A stretch of 64,000 nt of DNA from Geodermatophilus sp. TF02-6 (GCF_003319115.1 NZ_QOHF01000009.1:100676-164675), one strand, 5' to 3'. Numbered from the stretch's first letter, positions 55,848 to 64,000 are shown. The notes: generated by a model from the sequence alone, not told the origin. Numbers and translations are program-made.

Positions 55848-55889
55848 CCCGGCGCTCGCCCCACCACCGCCGACGTCGGAGGCACCGTC

Positions 55890-57212
55890 GTGACAAGCGT
55901 CAGCACCGGCCTGATCTCGGGCCTGGACACCGCCTCCCTGATCGACCAGCTCATCGCGGTCGAGCGCAACCCCCAGACGCTCCTCAAGAACAAGCTCACC
56001 GAGGCCAAGGCCGACGCCGCCGCCTACCGCGCCGTCAACACCAAGTTCGACGCGCTGCGCTCCGCCGCCGAGGCGCTGACGAAGGCCCCCACCTGGGGCG
56101 CGGCCAAGGCCACCAGCAGCTCCGCGTCGGTGGTGGCCACCGCCGCGACCGGGGCCACCACCGGCTCCCTGACCTTCACGGTGGACAGCCTCGCCGCCCG
56201 GCACACCGTGGTCGGACGCGCCTCGTGGACCGCGCCGACCGCCGACCTGACGCTCACCATCACCGACGGCGACGGCGACCGGACGCCGGTGGACGTCACC
56301 ATCGGCGCCGGCGCGTCCCTCGCCGACGCGGTGAAGGCCATCAACGCCGCCGACGCCGGGGTCACCGCCACCATGGTGGGCAGCGCCGACGGGTACCGGC
56401 TGCAGCTGACCGCGACGACCCCCGGGACCGACGGCGTCTTCACCGTGTCCGACGGGACCGGGTTCGCCGTCCTCAGCCAGGGCACCGACGCGAAGCTGAC
56501 CGTCGGCTCCGGCGACTACACCTTCTCGGCCACCTCGACCACCAACACCTTCAGCGGGCTCGTGCCCGGGGTCACGCTGACCGTCACCGCGGCGTCCGAG
56601 GAGCCGGTGACGGTGGACGTCGCCAGCGACCCGGAGGCGATCACCACCGCGGTGCAGAAGCTGGTCACCGCCGCCAACGACGCGCTCTCCAGCATCAGGA
56701 CGCAGACCGGCACGGCCACCGGCAGCACCGCGGCCCTCAAGGGCGACAGCACCCTGCGGGGGCTGGCCAACGAGGTGCTGCGAGCCGTCGCGGACGCCAT
56801 CGGCGACGAGGACTCGGCTGCCCAGGTCGGCATCCAGCTGGACCGCTACGGCAGCGTCGTCTTCGACGCGACGGCCTTCACCGAGGCCCTCACGGCCGAC
56901 CCGACGCTGGCCCGGCGGCTGGTCGACGGCACCGGCACCGGCACGAGCGCGGTCCCCGGCGTCGCCCGGCGGCTGCTGGCCGTGGCCGAGGAGGCCAGCA
57001 GGTCCACCACGGGCGTCCTGGTCCTCAAGGCCGCGAGCGAGGACGAGCAGGCGTCGGACCTGCAGCTGCGGATCGAGGACTGGGACCGGCGGCTCGAGCT
57101 GCGCAGGACCACGCTCACCGCGCAGTTCACCGCCATGGAGACCGCCCTGAGCTCGTTGCAGAACCAGTCGTCCTGGCTGGCCTCGCAACTGAAGTCGCTG
57201 CCGTCGTCCTGA
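55890..57212 (+). CDS. fliD: Flagellar filament cap protein FliD (HAP2)
   Basis: This 440-residue protein has FliD_N (VSTGLISGLDTASLIDQLIA, VERNPQTLLKNKLTEAKADA), beta-rich middle domains with Thr/Val repeats (LTFTVDSLAARHTVVGRASW) and FliD_C (TAVQKLVTAANDALSSIRTQ … LQLRIEDWDRRLELRRTTLT with AQFTAMETALSSLQNQSSWL). It caps the growing filament and folds flagellin. The GTG at 55890 follows GGAGG. It is followed by fliS as in most flagellar loci. Confidence 0.95.
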   Translation: MTSVSTGLISGLDTASLIDQLIAVERNPQTLLKNKLTEAKADAAAYRAVNTKFDALRSAAEALTKAPTWGAAKATSSSASVVATAATGATTGSLTFTVDSLAARHTVVGRASWTAPTADLTLTITDGDGDRTPVDVTIGAGASLADAVKAINAADAGVTATMVGSADGYRLQLTATTPGTDGVFTVSDGTGFAVLSQGTDAKLTVGSGDYTFSATSTTNTFSGLVPGVTLTVTAASEEPVTVDVASDPEAITTAVQKLVTAANDALSSIRTQTGTATGSTAALKGDSTLRGLANEVLRAVADAIGDEDSAAQVGIQLDRYGSVVFDATAFTEALTADPTLARRLVDGTGTGTSAVPGVARRLLAVAEEASRSTTGVLVLKAASEDEQASDLQLRIEDWDRRLELRRTTLTAQFTAMETALSSLQNQSSWLASQLKSLPSS

Positions 57213-57251
57213 CCCGACCCCACGCCCCTCCCCCGAACCAGGAGTCCACCG

Positions 57252-57638
57252 ATGAGTGCCGCCGCCCTGCGCGCCCGCTACCTGGGCGACTCGGTCGCCA
57301 CCGCCTCGCCGCAGCAGCTGCTCGTCATGCTCTACGACCGGCTCGCGCTCGACCTGGAGCGGGCGCAGGCGGCCCTCGCCGAGGGCGACCGCACGGCCGC
57401 CGGCGAGGAGTTGCAGCACGCCCAGGACATCGTCTTCGAGCTGCGCAGCAGCCTGCAGGTCGACGCCTGGGAGGGCGGCCCGCGCCTGGCCTCCCTGTAC
57501 TCGTGGCTGATCGGCGAGCTGGTGCAGGCCAACGTCAGGGGCGACCGCAACCGGGTCGCCTCCTGCCGGCAGGTCGTCGAGCCGCTCCGGGACGCGTGGC
57601 GGCAGGCGGCCGCCTCGCTCGCCGCGCCGTCCACGTGA
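57252..57638 (+). CDS. fliS: Flagellar export chaperone FliS
   Basis: This 128-residue helical chaperone binds the flagellin C-terminus. Family marks are ALRARYLGDSVATASPQQLL, VMLYDRLALDLERAQAALAE and a final YSWLIGELVQANVRGDRNRV. AGGAG precedes the ATG. The next gene overlaps by GTGA. Confidence 0.94.
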   Translation: MSAAALRARYLGDSVATASPQQLLVMLYDRLALDLERAQAALAEGDRTAAGEELQHAQDIVFELRSSLQVDAWEGGPRLASLYSWLIGELVQANVRGDRNRVASCRQVVEPLRDAWRQAAASLAAPST

Positions 57639-57991
57639 CCCCACCCCGCCCGACCGGCGCCCCCGGCGGCGAGGCGTCCCGCGACTGGGCGACGGTCCTC
57701 GACACGCTGGAGGGCGAGGTCGTCGCCGCCGAGTCGCTGCTGGCGACCGACCGGGACGAGGAGATCGCCACCTGGGGCCGGCGCGCGCAGGACTGGGTGC
57801 CGCCCACCGCGCTGGGCCCCGTCCCCGAGGACCTGCGCGAGCGCGCCGCCCGGCTGCTGCAGCACCAGCTGGCCGTGGCCGAGGAGCTCGTCGAGCGGAT
57901 CGTCGCGTCCCGGCGGCAGCGCGACGTCGCCGCGCGGATGTCCCACGGCCCGTCCCGCCCGGTCGCCTCGTTCATCGACCGAGCCCTGTAG
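57635..57991 (+). CDS. Small helical protein after fliS (FliT-like position)
   Basis: This 118-residue protein is mostly helical (WATVLDTLEGEVVAAESLLA, EDLRERAARLLQHQLAVAEE, LVERIVASRRQRDVAARM). Position and size match FliT, the FliD chaperone, but sequence similarity to FliT is not clear to me. The start overlaps fliS (GTGA), so the two are made together. Confidence 0.65.
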   Translation: MTPPRPTGAPGGEASRDWATVLDTLEGEVVAAESLLATDRDEEIATWGRRAQDWVPPTALGPVPEDLRERAARLLQHQLAVAEELVERIVASRRQRDVAARMSHGPSRPVASFIDRAL

Positions 57992-58000
57992 TCCCCCAAC

Positions 58001-58078
58001 CCCATCCAGGGCACCGCCGCTGGCCCCGTCCCGAGGCCCACCCCGAGCATGCGAGGGGTGAGGAGGACGGGGTCCTTC
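58001..58078. repeat. Dispersed GC-rich palindromic repeat, copy 6
   Basis: After the fliS unit this copy reads GGCCCCGTCCCGAGGCCCAC, CCCGAGCATGCGAGGGGTG and AGGAGGACGGGGTCCTTCA. The left half is like copy 2 and the right half like copies 4 and 5. It is followed directly by another hairpin. Confidence 0.65.
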
Positions 58079-58081
58079 AGC

Positions 58082-58117
58082 CGAGACCCCCGTGGCCCTG
58101 CGGCCGCGGGGGTCTCG
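58082..58117 (+). terminator. Terminator-type hairpin after the fliD–fliS unit
   Basis: CGAGACCCCCG (58082–58092) pairs exactly with CGGGGGTCTCG (58107–58117) around a 14-base loop. With the repeat just before it, it separates the filament genes from the basal-body operon. The remaining bases to flgB (58118–58386) show no gene, only GCCGATCG at 58348–58355 as a possible -10. Confidence 0.6.
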
Positions 58118-58386
58118 CGCATCCGGCTCCGGCCCCCGGCGGGCACCCCGGGCGCCGGCTGCACCACCCCCGGCAGTCACACGGGAACCGTCCACCCCAC
58201 CCGGCGACTGCGGCCACTCCCGTGGCCGGCACCGGTTCAGGCGCGGGGCGCGGGGTGCCGATGAGACGGGAGCACGGACAGCACAGCCCTTCGCCACGGA
58301 TCGGCGGCCCTCACTCGCTCGCGAGTGTCCCCTTCGCGCACCCGGAGGCCGATCGTGTCCTGCTGCCCTGCCCGCGGAACCGCCCG

Positions 58387-58734
58387 GTGATCGGCGACGT
58401 CACCTCGACGGCCCTGCACGCCGCCCTCACCGGGCTCGCCCAGCGCCAGCGGGTCACCGCCGACAACATCGCCAACCTGCAGACGCCGGGCTTCCTCGCC
58501 GGCCGCGTCGACTTCGAGTCCGGCCTGCGCAGCGCCCTGTCCAGCGGCCGGACGCCGACCGGCTCCGCCGGCACCGTCGCCCGCTCCCTGGAGCCGACCC
58601 GCACCGACGGCAACAACGTCAACCTCGACGCCGAGACCGTGATCGCCACCGAGACCGGCCTGCGCTACCAGCTGGCCCTGAACGCGCTCGACGGCAAGTA
58701 CAGCGTCCTGCGCACCGCCCTGCGGACGGCCTGA
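58387..58734 (+). CDS. flgB: Flagellar basal-body rod protein FlgB
   Basis: This 115-residue rod protein has the family signature QRQRVTADNIANLQTPGFLA near its start and ends ALNALDGKYSVLRTALRT, the FlgB C-terminus. The GTG at 58387 is chosen because it gives the usual FlgB length; the frame is open further upstream but reads as low-complexity. It opens the operon flgB–flgC–fliE–fliF–fliG–fliH–fliI. Confidence 0.9.
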   Translation: MIGDVTSTALHAALTGLAQRQRVTADNIANLQTPGFLAGRVDFESGLRSALSSGRTPTGSAGTVARSLEPTRTDGNNVNLDAETVIATETGLRYQLALNALDGKYSVLRTALRTA

Positions 58735-58814
58735 CCCATGAGCGAGCGTGCGGGCGAACCGATGAGCACAGCCGTCTCGCGGATGCGATCGACGAGGACC
58801 AGCGAGGAGATGGC

Positions 58815-59219
58815 ATGAGCGTCTTCGACACCCTCGGCATCTCCGGCTCCGGGCTGCTCGTCCACCGCAAGTGGCTGGACGCCGTCTCGGACAACATCGC
58901 CAACGTCAACACCGTCACCTCGACCGACGAGGACGCGTTCCGGGAGCGGCTGGTCGTCGCCCAGGCCGTCGACTACGGGTCCGGCGAGGGCGGCGTGCGC
59001 GTGGCCCGGGCCGAGTTCGGCAGCGCCGAAGGCCGGCGGGTGTACGAGCCCGACCACCCGCTGGCCGACGCCGACGGCTACGTCGAGTACCCCGACATCG
59101 ACCTCGGCGACCAGATGACGCAGCTGCTCATGGCGCAGCGCGGCTACCAGGCGAACCTGGCCGTCGTCGAACGCGCCACCAGCGCCTACCAGGCCGCCCT
59201 GCAGCTCGGGAAGGGCTGA
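58815..59219 (+). CDS. flgC: Flagellar basal-body rod protein FlgC
   Basis: This 134-residue rod protein has [60 protein letters not shown] and [20 protein letters not shown], all FlgC marks. GAGGAGA lies five bases before the ATG. Eighty bases separate it from flgB. Confidence 0.95.
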   Translation: MSVFDTLGISGSGLLVHRKWLDAVSDNIANVNTVTSTDEDAFRERLVVAQAVDYGSGEGGVRVARAEFGSAEGRRVYEPDHPLADADGYVEYPDIDLGDQMTQLLMAQRGYQANLAVVERATSAYQAALQLGKG

Positions 59220-59221
59220 CC

Positions 59222-59548
59222 ATGACCTCCGCCATCGGCGGCATCTCGTTCCCCGTCGTCCCGACCCCGGGTGTGGCCGCGACGACCGGCACCGAGGCCG
59301 TCACCGGCACGCGGGCGGCGGCCTCCGACGGCGGGTTCGCCGCGGTCCTGGCCGCGTCGCTCGACCAGCTGCAGGCGACGCAGTCGGCGTCCGACTCGCT
59401 GGCCACCCAGGCCGCCACCGGCGAGCTGCGCGACGTGCACGACTACACGATCGCCGCGAACGAGGCCGAGCTCGCCACCGAGACGGTCGTGACCCTCAAG
59501 AACAAGGCCGTCGAGGCCTTCACCGAGATCATGAGGATGCCGGTCTGA
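59222..59548 (+). CDS. fliE: Flagellar hook-basal body protein FliE
   Basis: This 108-residue protein joins the MS ring to the rod. The conserved C-terminal part is present: [40 protein letters not shown]. The N-terminus is variable. It begins two bases after flgC, and its stop overlaps the fliF ATG (TGATG). Confidence 0.93.
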   Translation: MTSAIGGISFPVVPTPGVAATTGTEAVTGTRAAASDGGFAAVLAASLDQLQATQSASDSLATQAATGELRDVHDYTIAANEAELATETVVTLKNKAVEAFTEIMRMPV

Positions 59549-61137
59549 TGCCTGCCGCCCTCGCCGGGCCGCTGGGGCGCCTGCGCTCCGCGCTGTCCAC
59601 GATCAGCCTCGGCCAGAAGGTCGTCATCGGCCTGCTGGTCGTCGGGCTGCTCCTCGGCGGGTTCTTCTTCTACCGGTGGATCACCGCCCCCACCTACGCC
59701 CCGCTGTTCTCCAACCTGGCCGCGTCCGACGCCTCGGCGATCGTCGACGAGCTCAACGCCGCAGGCGTGGCCTACCAGCTGGCCGACGGCGGCGCGACGA
59801 TCATGGTCCCCAACGACCAGGTGTACGACCTGCGGCTGTCGATGAGCGGCAAGGGCCTGCCCGCCGGCTCCGACACCGGGTACGCGCTGCTCGACGAGCA
59901 GGGCATCACCACCAGCGAGTTCCAGCAGCAGGTGTCCTACCAGCGGGCCCTCGAGGGCGAGCTGGCCACGACCCTGGAGGCGCTCGACGGCGTCCGGTCG
60001 GCGGTGGTGCACGTGGCCCTGCCCGAGGACGAGGTCTTCGCCACCGACCAGGAGCAGGCCACCGCCTCGGTGCTGCTGGACCTGGCCCCGGGCACGGAGC
60101 TCTCCGGCGAGCAGGTGCAGGCGGTCACCAACCTGGTGTCCTCCAGCATCCAGGACATGGACCCCGACCAGGTCACCGTCGCCGACTCCGCCGGCGCGGT
60201 GCTCTCCGCCCCCGGCCAGGGCGTGACCGCCGCGGCCGGTGACGCCCGCTCGCAGCTGGAGCAGGAGTACGAGTCCCGGCTGGCGGCCAACGCGCAGGCG
60301 GTGCTCGACCCGATCCTCGGTCCCGGCGGCGCCCGCGTGTCGGTGCGCGCCGACCTGGACCTCTCCCAGCGCAGCACCACCTCGGAGACGCACACCTACG
60401 AGCAGGGCACCCCGCCCATCTCGGAGCAGACGACCACCGAGCAGTACCGCGGCACCGGGGCCGCGGTCGGCGGCGTCCTGGGCCCGGAGAACCAGACCGG
60501 CACCACCGGCGGCAACGGGGACTCCACGTACAGCAAGGAGTCGACGACGGCCAACAACGCCGTCGGTACGGTCACGCAGAAGGTCGAGGACGCCCCCGGC
60601 ACCATCAAGCGGCTGACCGTCTCGGTGGTCATGGACCAGCAGGTCGCCGGCAACCTCAACCAGGCCCAGATCGAGCAGCTGGTCGGCAACGCCGTCGGCC
60701 TCGACGCGGCGCGCGGCGACGACATCACCGTCGCCGCGATGGCCTTCGACACGAGCGCCGCCGACCAGGCGGCCGCCGAGCTGGAGACCGCGCAGGAGGC
60801 CGAGCGGCAGGCCCAGCTGTGGTCGATGGTCAAGACCGGCGGCATCGCCCTCGGCATCGCCCTGCTCGTGCTCGTGGTCTGGCTGCGCTCGCGCCGCAGG
60901 CAGGAGGTCGAGGAGGACTACGAGCCGCTGGAGCTCACCGACGACGTGATGGCCGAGCTCGACCGGATCCGCATCGAGAGCACGCGGGAGGCCCCGGTGG
61001 ACGACGCCGCGGCCGAGCTGGAGGCCGCCGAGCGCCAGCGGGTGCGGGGGGAGATCGCCGCGATGGTCAGCGAGAAGCCCGACGAGGTCGCGGCCATGCT
61101 GCGCGGCTGGCTGAGCGAGAGCGGGCCGAGGCCGTGA
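59548..61137 (+). CDS. fliF: Flagellar MS-ring protein FliF
   Basis: This 529-residue protein has two spans (VVIGLLVVGLLLGGFFFYRW near residues 30–50 and GGIALGIALLVLVVWLRSRR near 430–450) around the periplasm-facing YscJ-like ring domains: YAPLFSNLAASDASAIVDEL, DQVYDLRLSMSGKGLPAGSD, ITTSEFQQQVSYQRALEGEL and ARVSVRADLDLSQRSTTSET. The C-terminal cytoplasmic tail (about 70 residues) binds FliG. Confidence 0.96.
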   Translation: MPAALAGPLGRLRSALSTISLGQKVVIGLLVVGLLLGGFFFYRWITAPTYAPLFSNLAASDASAIVDELNAAGVAYQLADGGATIMVPNDQVYDLRLSMSGKGLPAGSDTGYALLDEQGITTSEFQQQVSYQRALEGELATTLEALDGVRSAVVHVALPEDEVFATDQEQATASVLLDLAPGTELSGEQVQAVTNLVSSSIQDMDPDQVTVADSAGAVLSAPGQGVTAAAGDARSQLEQEYESRLAANAQAVLDPILGPGGARVSVRADLDLSQRSTTSETHTYEQGTPPISEQTTTEQYRGTGAAVGGVLGPENQTGTTGGNGDSTYSKESTTANNAVGTVTQKVEDAPGTIKRLTVSVVMDQQVAGNLNQAQIEQLVGNAVGLDAARGDDITVAAMAFDTSAADQAAAELETAQEAERQAQLWSMVKTGGIALGIALLVLVVWLRSRRRQEVEEDYEPLELTDDVMAELDRIRIESTREAPVDDAAAELEAAERQRVRGEIAAMVSEKPDEVAAMLRGWLSESGPRP

Positions 61138-62219
61138 CGCTCGCCAGCATCGAGCAGATGGTCGGCACGGCGCCGGCCGCCGCGCAGACCGCCGTCCTCC
61201 CCGCCGTGCGGCAGCGCCCGGAGCTGCCGGGCATCCGCAAGGCCGCGGTGTTCATCGCCCAGCTGTCCAAGGAGGAGGCCGGCGCGCTGCTGGCCAAGAT
61301 GCGCCCACGCGAGGTCGAACAGGTGACCCGCGAGCTGATGAAGCTCGGCACGGTGGGGGCCGAGGACGTCGACGGCGTCCTCCAGGAGTTCCACCACCTG
61401 ATGACCGCGCAGCGGTTCGTCGGCCGCGGCGGCGTGGAGTTCGCCCGCGAGATCCTCGCCGCGGGGCTGGGCGAGGACAAGGCCGACGGCATCCTGTCCC
61501 GGCTCAACGTCGTCTACACCGAGGTGCCGTTCGCCTCGCTGCGCAACGCCGACGTCCGCCAGCTGGTGACCTTCTTGAAGGACGAGCACCCGCAGGTCAT
61601 CGCCCTGGTGCTGGCCCACCTGACCGCCGCGCAGTCGGCCGAGGTGCTCTCCGGGTTCGCCCCCGAGCAGCAGGCCGCGGTCGCCCACCGGATCGCCACC
61701 ATGGACCGCACCTCCCCGGAGATGGTCCGGCTGGTCGAGGAGGAGCTCGGCCGCCGCATGGGGTCGCTGCTGGCCCACCAGGACATGAGCACCGTCGGCG
61801 GCGTCGAGACCCTCGTGGAGATCATCAACCGCTCGCCGCGGCCCACCGAGCGGTCGATCCTCGAGTGGCTGGACAGCACCGACCCGGAGCTGGCCGAGCA
61901 GGTCCGCGCCCAGATGTTCGTCTTCGAGGACATCGTCACCATCGACGACCGCTCGCTGCAGCTGGTGCTGCGGGAGGTGGACGCGAGCGACCTGGCCACC
62001 GCGCTCAAGGGGGTGCGCCCCGACGTCCGCGACAAGGTGGTCCGCAACCTCTCCGAGCGCGCCGCGGAGAACCTCGCCGAGGAGATCGAGCTGCTCGGCC
62101 CGGTCCGCACCCGGACCGTCGAGGAGGCCCAGGCCAAGGTCGTCGGCGTCATCCGCACCCTCGAGGAGCAGGGCGTGCTGACCATCAGCCGGGGAGGCGA
62201 GGATGACTTCGTCTCCTGA
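61134..62219 (+). CDS. fliG: Flagellar motor switch protein FliG
   Basis: This 361-residue rotor protein has GIRKAAVFIAQLSKEEAGAL, MRPREVEQVTRELMKLGTVG, LVTFLKDEHPQVIALVLAHL, MSTVGGVETLVEIINRSPRP with the EHPQ and middle-domain motifs, and the torque helix DDRSLQLVLREVDASDLATA LKG with charged residues that face the stator. The GTG start overlaps the fliF stop. Confidence 0.96.
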   Translation: MTLASIEQMVGTAPAAAQTAVLPAVRQRPELPGIRKAAVFIAQLSKEEAGALLAKMRPREVEQVTRELMKLGTVGAEDVDGVLQEFHHLMTAQRFVGRGGVEFAREILAAGLGEDKADGILSRLNVVYTEVPFASLRNADVRQLVTFLKDEHPQVIALVLAHLTAAQSAEVLSGFAPEQQAAVAHRIATMDRTSPEMVRLVEEELGRRMGSLLAHQDMSTVGGVETLVEIINRSPRPTERSILEWLDSTDPELAEQVRAQMFVFEDIVTIDDRSLQLVLREVDASDLATALKGVRPDVRDKVVRNLSERAAENLAEEIELLGPVRTRTVEEAQAKVVGVIRTLEEQGVLTISRGGEDDFVS

Positions 62220-63087
62220 AGGACCCCCCGAAGGACCCCTCGAAGGACCCCGTCCTCCCCACCGCTCGCAGGCTCGCGGCGGTGTCCTGGACGGGGCCAT
62301 CAACCGCTCGCAGGCTCGGGGCGGGACCCTGGACGGGGCCGCTCACCGGATGACGGGACGAGAGTCCGCGCTGCTGCGCGGCGGGGTCGCCGCGCAGGCC
62401 GCCCCGGCCGCCCCGTACACGCGGGCGGTCCCCGTGCCGCCGGTCGGCGAGCGGCGGACGACGGTCCGCCGGGCGGCCGACGTGCCGGTGCCGGGCGGCC
62501 GGACGTCGTTGCGGCTCGGCGACGTCTACGCCGAGGAGCTGGCGCGGCTGCGCGAGCACGCCCGCAGCGAGGGCTACGCCGCCGGGCACGCCGAGGGCAG
62601 CCGCGCCGCCGAGGCGGTCGTCGTCGAGGCCGAGCGGGCCGCCGAGGCGCGCCTGGCCGAGGTGCAGGCCCGCTGGGAGCGGCGGCTGGTCTCGGCCACC
62701 GCGGCCCTGGGCGCGGCGGTGACCCAGCTGGAGGCGGCCGCGCTCCCGGTCGCCGAGGACGTCCGCGACTCGGTCGTCTCGATCGTGCTCACCCTGGTCG
62801 AAGACCTGCTCTGCCGCGAGCTGGCCCTCGCCGAGGACCCGGTCATGGACGCCGTCCGCCGCGCGCTGACCCTGTGCCCGGCCGACGCGCCCACCGTCGT
62901 CCGGCTGCACCCCGACGACCTCGCCGAGATCCCCGCCGAGGCGCTGGCCGGGCTGCCCGACACGGTGCGGGTGGTCGGCGACCGCTGCGTCGAGCGGGCC
63001 GGCGCCGTCGCCGAGACCGGTCCCACGCGGGTCGACGCGCAGCTCGGCGCCGCGCTCCAGCGGGTCCGCGCGGTGCTGGCGCCATGA
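62203..63087 (+). CDS. fliH: Flagellar assembly protein FliH with repeat-derived N-terminal tail
   Basis: This FliH-type stator regulator of the FliI ATPase has a central helix (RLREHARSEGYAAGHAEGSR, then AAEAVVVEAERAAEARLAEV) and a C-terminal domain (DSVVSIVLTLVEDLLCRELA, TVVRLHPDDLAEIPAEALAG). GGGGAGG in the fliG end gives a good site for the ATG at 62203, making 294 residues. Residues 5–49 (EGPPEGPLEGP and two RSQARGG units) are encoded by a dispersed intergenic repeat. A later ATG at 62350 gives a 245-residue form without the tail but has no clear ribosome site. Confidence 0.85.
   Translation: MTSSPEGPPEGPLEGPRPPHRSQARGGVLDGAINRSQARGGTLDGAAHRMTGRESALLRGGVAAQAAPAAPYTRAVPVPPVGERRTTVRRAADVPVPGGRTSLRLGDVYAEELARLREHARSEGYAAGHAEGSRAAEAVVVEAERAAEARLAEVQARWERRLVSATAALGAAVTQLEAAALPVAEDVRDSVVSIVLTLVEDLLCRELALAEDPVMDAVRRALTLCPADAPTVVRLHPDDLAEIPAEALAGLPDTVRVVGDRCVERAGAVAETGPTRVDAQLGAALQRVRAVLAP
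62217..62340. repeat. Dispersed GC-rich palindromic repeat, copy 7, inside the fliH frame
   Basis: The element has GAAGGACCCC-type units, CCGTCCTCCCC, then two copies of CCGCTCGCAGGCTCG-GGCGG (62262–62282 and 62304–62324), each followed by CTGGACGGGGCC. It begins at the fliG stop, the same relation to a stop codon as other copies. Here it is translated as part of fliH. Confidence 0.8.
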
Positions 63088-63110
63088 CCCGGGAGCTGGC
63101 GCCATGACCC
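63076..63110 (+). repeat. 20-bp tandem duplication at the fliH–fliI junction
   Basis: CTGGCGCCATGACCC occurs at 63076–63090 and again at 63096–63110. The first ATG (63084) overlaps the fliH stop but reads only seven residues before TGA at 63105–63107. The second ATG (63104) starts fliI and overlaps that TGA. The duplication therefore turned a direct fliH–fliI overlap into one with a seven-codon mini-frame between them. Confidence 0.8.
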
Positions 63111-64000
63111 TGGGGCTGCTCGACCGCGCCCGCGCCGCGGCCCGCCCGGAGCTCACCGGGTCGGTCGTCGGCGCCATGGGGCTGACCCTCGCGGTGGAGG
63201 GCGTCGTCGCCGCCGTCGGCGACCTGGTCGAGGTCGACCCGGGCCCGCGCGGGCTGCTCGCCGAGGTGGTCGCGGTCTCCCGCGACCGGCTCACCTGCAT
63301 GCCGCTGGGCGAGCTGTCCGGCGTGCACGCCGGGGCGCGGGTGCGCGCCACCGGCATGCCGCTGCAGGTGCCGGTCGGCGAGGCGCTGCTCGGCCGGGTG
63401 CTCGACGGGCTGGGCCGGCCGGTGGACGGCGGTCCGCCGCTGGACCCGTCCCTGGAGTGCGTCGACCTGGTCAGCGAGACCCCGCACGCGCTGTCGCGCA
63501 CCCGCGTGCAGGAGCCGCTGACCTCCGGCGTCCGGGTGCTGGACACGATGGTGCCCCTCGGCAAGGGGCAGCGGCTGGGCATCTTCGCCGGCTCCGGCGT
63601 GGGCAAGTCGACCCTGCTGGCCCAGATCACCCGCGGCACCGACGCCGACGTCCGGGTCATCGGGCTGATCGGCGAGCGTGGCCGCGAGGTCCGGGAGTTC
63701 CTCGAGGAGAACCTCGGGCCTGCGGGGATGGCGCGCACCGTCGTCGTCGTCGCCACCTCCGACGAGCCGCCGCTGGTGCGCCTGAAGGCCGCGTTCGTCG
63801 CCACCCGCATCGCCGAGGGCTTCCGCGACCAGGGCCGCGACGTACTGCTGATGATGGACTCGATCACCCGGACGGCGATGGCCCAGCGCGAGGTGGGCCT
63901 GTCGGCCGGCGAGCCGCCGGCCACCCGCGGCTACCCACCGAGCGTCTTCGCGATGCTGCCCCGGCTGCTGGAGAAGGCCGGCACCGCCGCGGTCGGCTCG
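63104..64000 (+). CDS. fliI: Flagellar type III export ATPase FliI (3' end outside the window)
   Basis: The first 299 residues of FliI are present and the frame is open at the window edge. The N-terminal beta domain has VVAAVGDLVEVDPGPRGLLA. The catalytic core has the P-loop GSGVGKST at residues 163–170, VRVIGLIGERGREVREFLEE, TVVVVATSDEPPLVRLKAAF, DVLLMMDSITRTAMAQREVG with the Walker B Asp, and GEPPATRGYPPSVFAMLPRL. It energises export of flagellar proteins with FliH as regulator. Confidence 0.95.
   Translation, partial: MTLGLLDRARAAARPELTGSVVGAMGLTLAVEGVVAAVGDLVEVDPGPRGLLAEVVAVSRDRLTCMPLGELSGVHAGARVRATGMPLQVPVGEALLGRVLDGLGRPVDGGPPLDPSLECVDLVSETPHALSRTRVQEPLTSGVRVLDTMVPLGKGQRLGIFAGSGVGKSTLLAQITRGTDADVRVIGLIGERGREVREFLEENLGPAGMARTVVVVATSDEPPLVRLKAAFVATRIAEGFRDQGRDVLLMMDSITRTAMAQREVGLSAGEPPATRGYPPSVFAMLPRLLEKAGTAAVGS

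Overview
This window is chromosomal DNA from a very GC-rich actinobacterium. The gene order ychF – DUF6542-type protein – ispH – lipid-droplet-type protein – xseA – xseB – DUF4245 – glpX – fumC matches a conserved actinobacterial block (in Mycobacterium tuberculosis roughly Rv1112, Rv1111c, Rv1110, Rv1109c, Rv1108c, Rv1107c, Rv1100, Rv1099c, Rv1098c). Here it is combined with a complete-looking flagellar locus and a CsrA–FliW regulatory pair. A motile, soil- or stone-dwelling lineage such as Geodermatophilaceae fits best; this is an inference from content and base composition. Many starts are GTG, and many promoters place a TANNNT-like -10 box only 6–9 bases before the start codon, which implies leaderless mRNAs.

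Region 1 (1–5.1 kb) is a loose accessory stretch. It holds a small peptide gene, a secreted CAP-domain protein, a serine hydrolase of the beta-lactamase fold, a DUF4239-like membrane protein and a decayed tyrosine-recombinase pseudogene. The pseudogene has two frame shifts, a premature stop and a lost catalytic tyrosine. Two of the genes share a duplicated upstream region.

Region 2 (5.1–9.8 kb) is housekeeping and cell wall: YchF, a class A penicillin-binding protein and an LCP-family ligase with a LytR_C domain.

Region 3 (10.0–19.6 kb) is the most unusual part. Nine genes lie in one tight operon, nearly all joined by 4-base ATGA/GTGA overlaps, behind a perfect 10-bp inverted repeat. They encode an inositol-phosphate synthase, an HD-like protein, a methyltransferase, a Gfo/Idh/MocA dehydrogenase, a zinc-ribbon metallo-beta-lactamase-fold protein, a stand-alone YcaO enzyme, a TIM-barrel isomerase, a GT4 glycosyltransferase and a PIG-L deacetylase. 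The set resembles the early mycothiol steps (inositol phosphate, glycosyl transfer, deacetylation) joined to YcaO chemistry. I do not recognise it as a described pathway and propose it as a candidate new inositol-glycoside system.

Region 4 (19.6–39.2 kb) holds alkylation-damage repair (Ada–AlkA fusion and MGMT), RmuC, the conserved actinobacterial block, two secreted paralogues with a shared Cys module, citrate synthase and a VanY-type peptidase fused to a degenerate NlpC/P60 domain.

Region 5 (39.3–64 kb) is the flagellar locus. It contains a sigma-like regulator, CsrA/FliW, FlgL/FlgK/FlgN, FliA, a glycan island (sugar ketoisomerase, aminotransferase, acetyltransferase, methyltransferase, glycosyltransferases) probably serving flagellin, flagellin, FliD, FliS, then FlgB–FlgC–FliE–FliF–FliG–FliH–FliI, with FliI cut by the window end.

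Two kinds of non-coding structure recur. Long perfect or near-perfect hairpins sit at gene ends (22.0, 24.4, 39.2, 47.3, 55.8, 58.1 kb). A dispersed GC-rich palindromic repeat family occurs at 25.4, 27.0, 29.2, 41.7, 53.4, 58.0 and 62.2 kb. The last copy lies inside the fliH reading frame.
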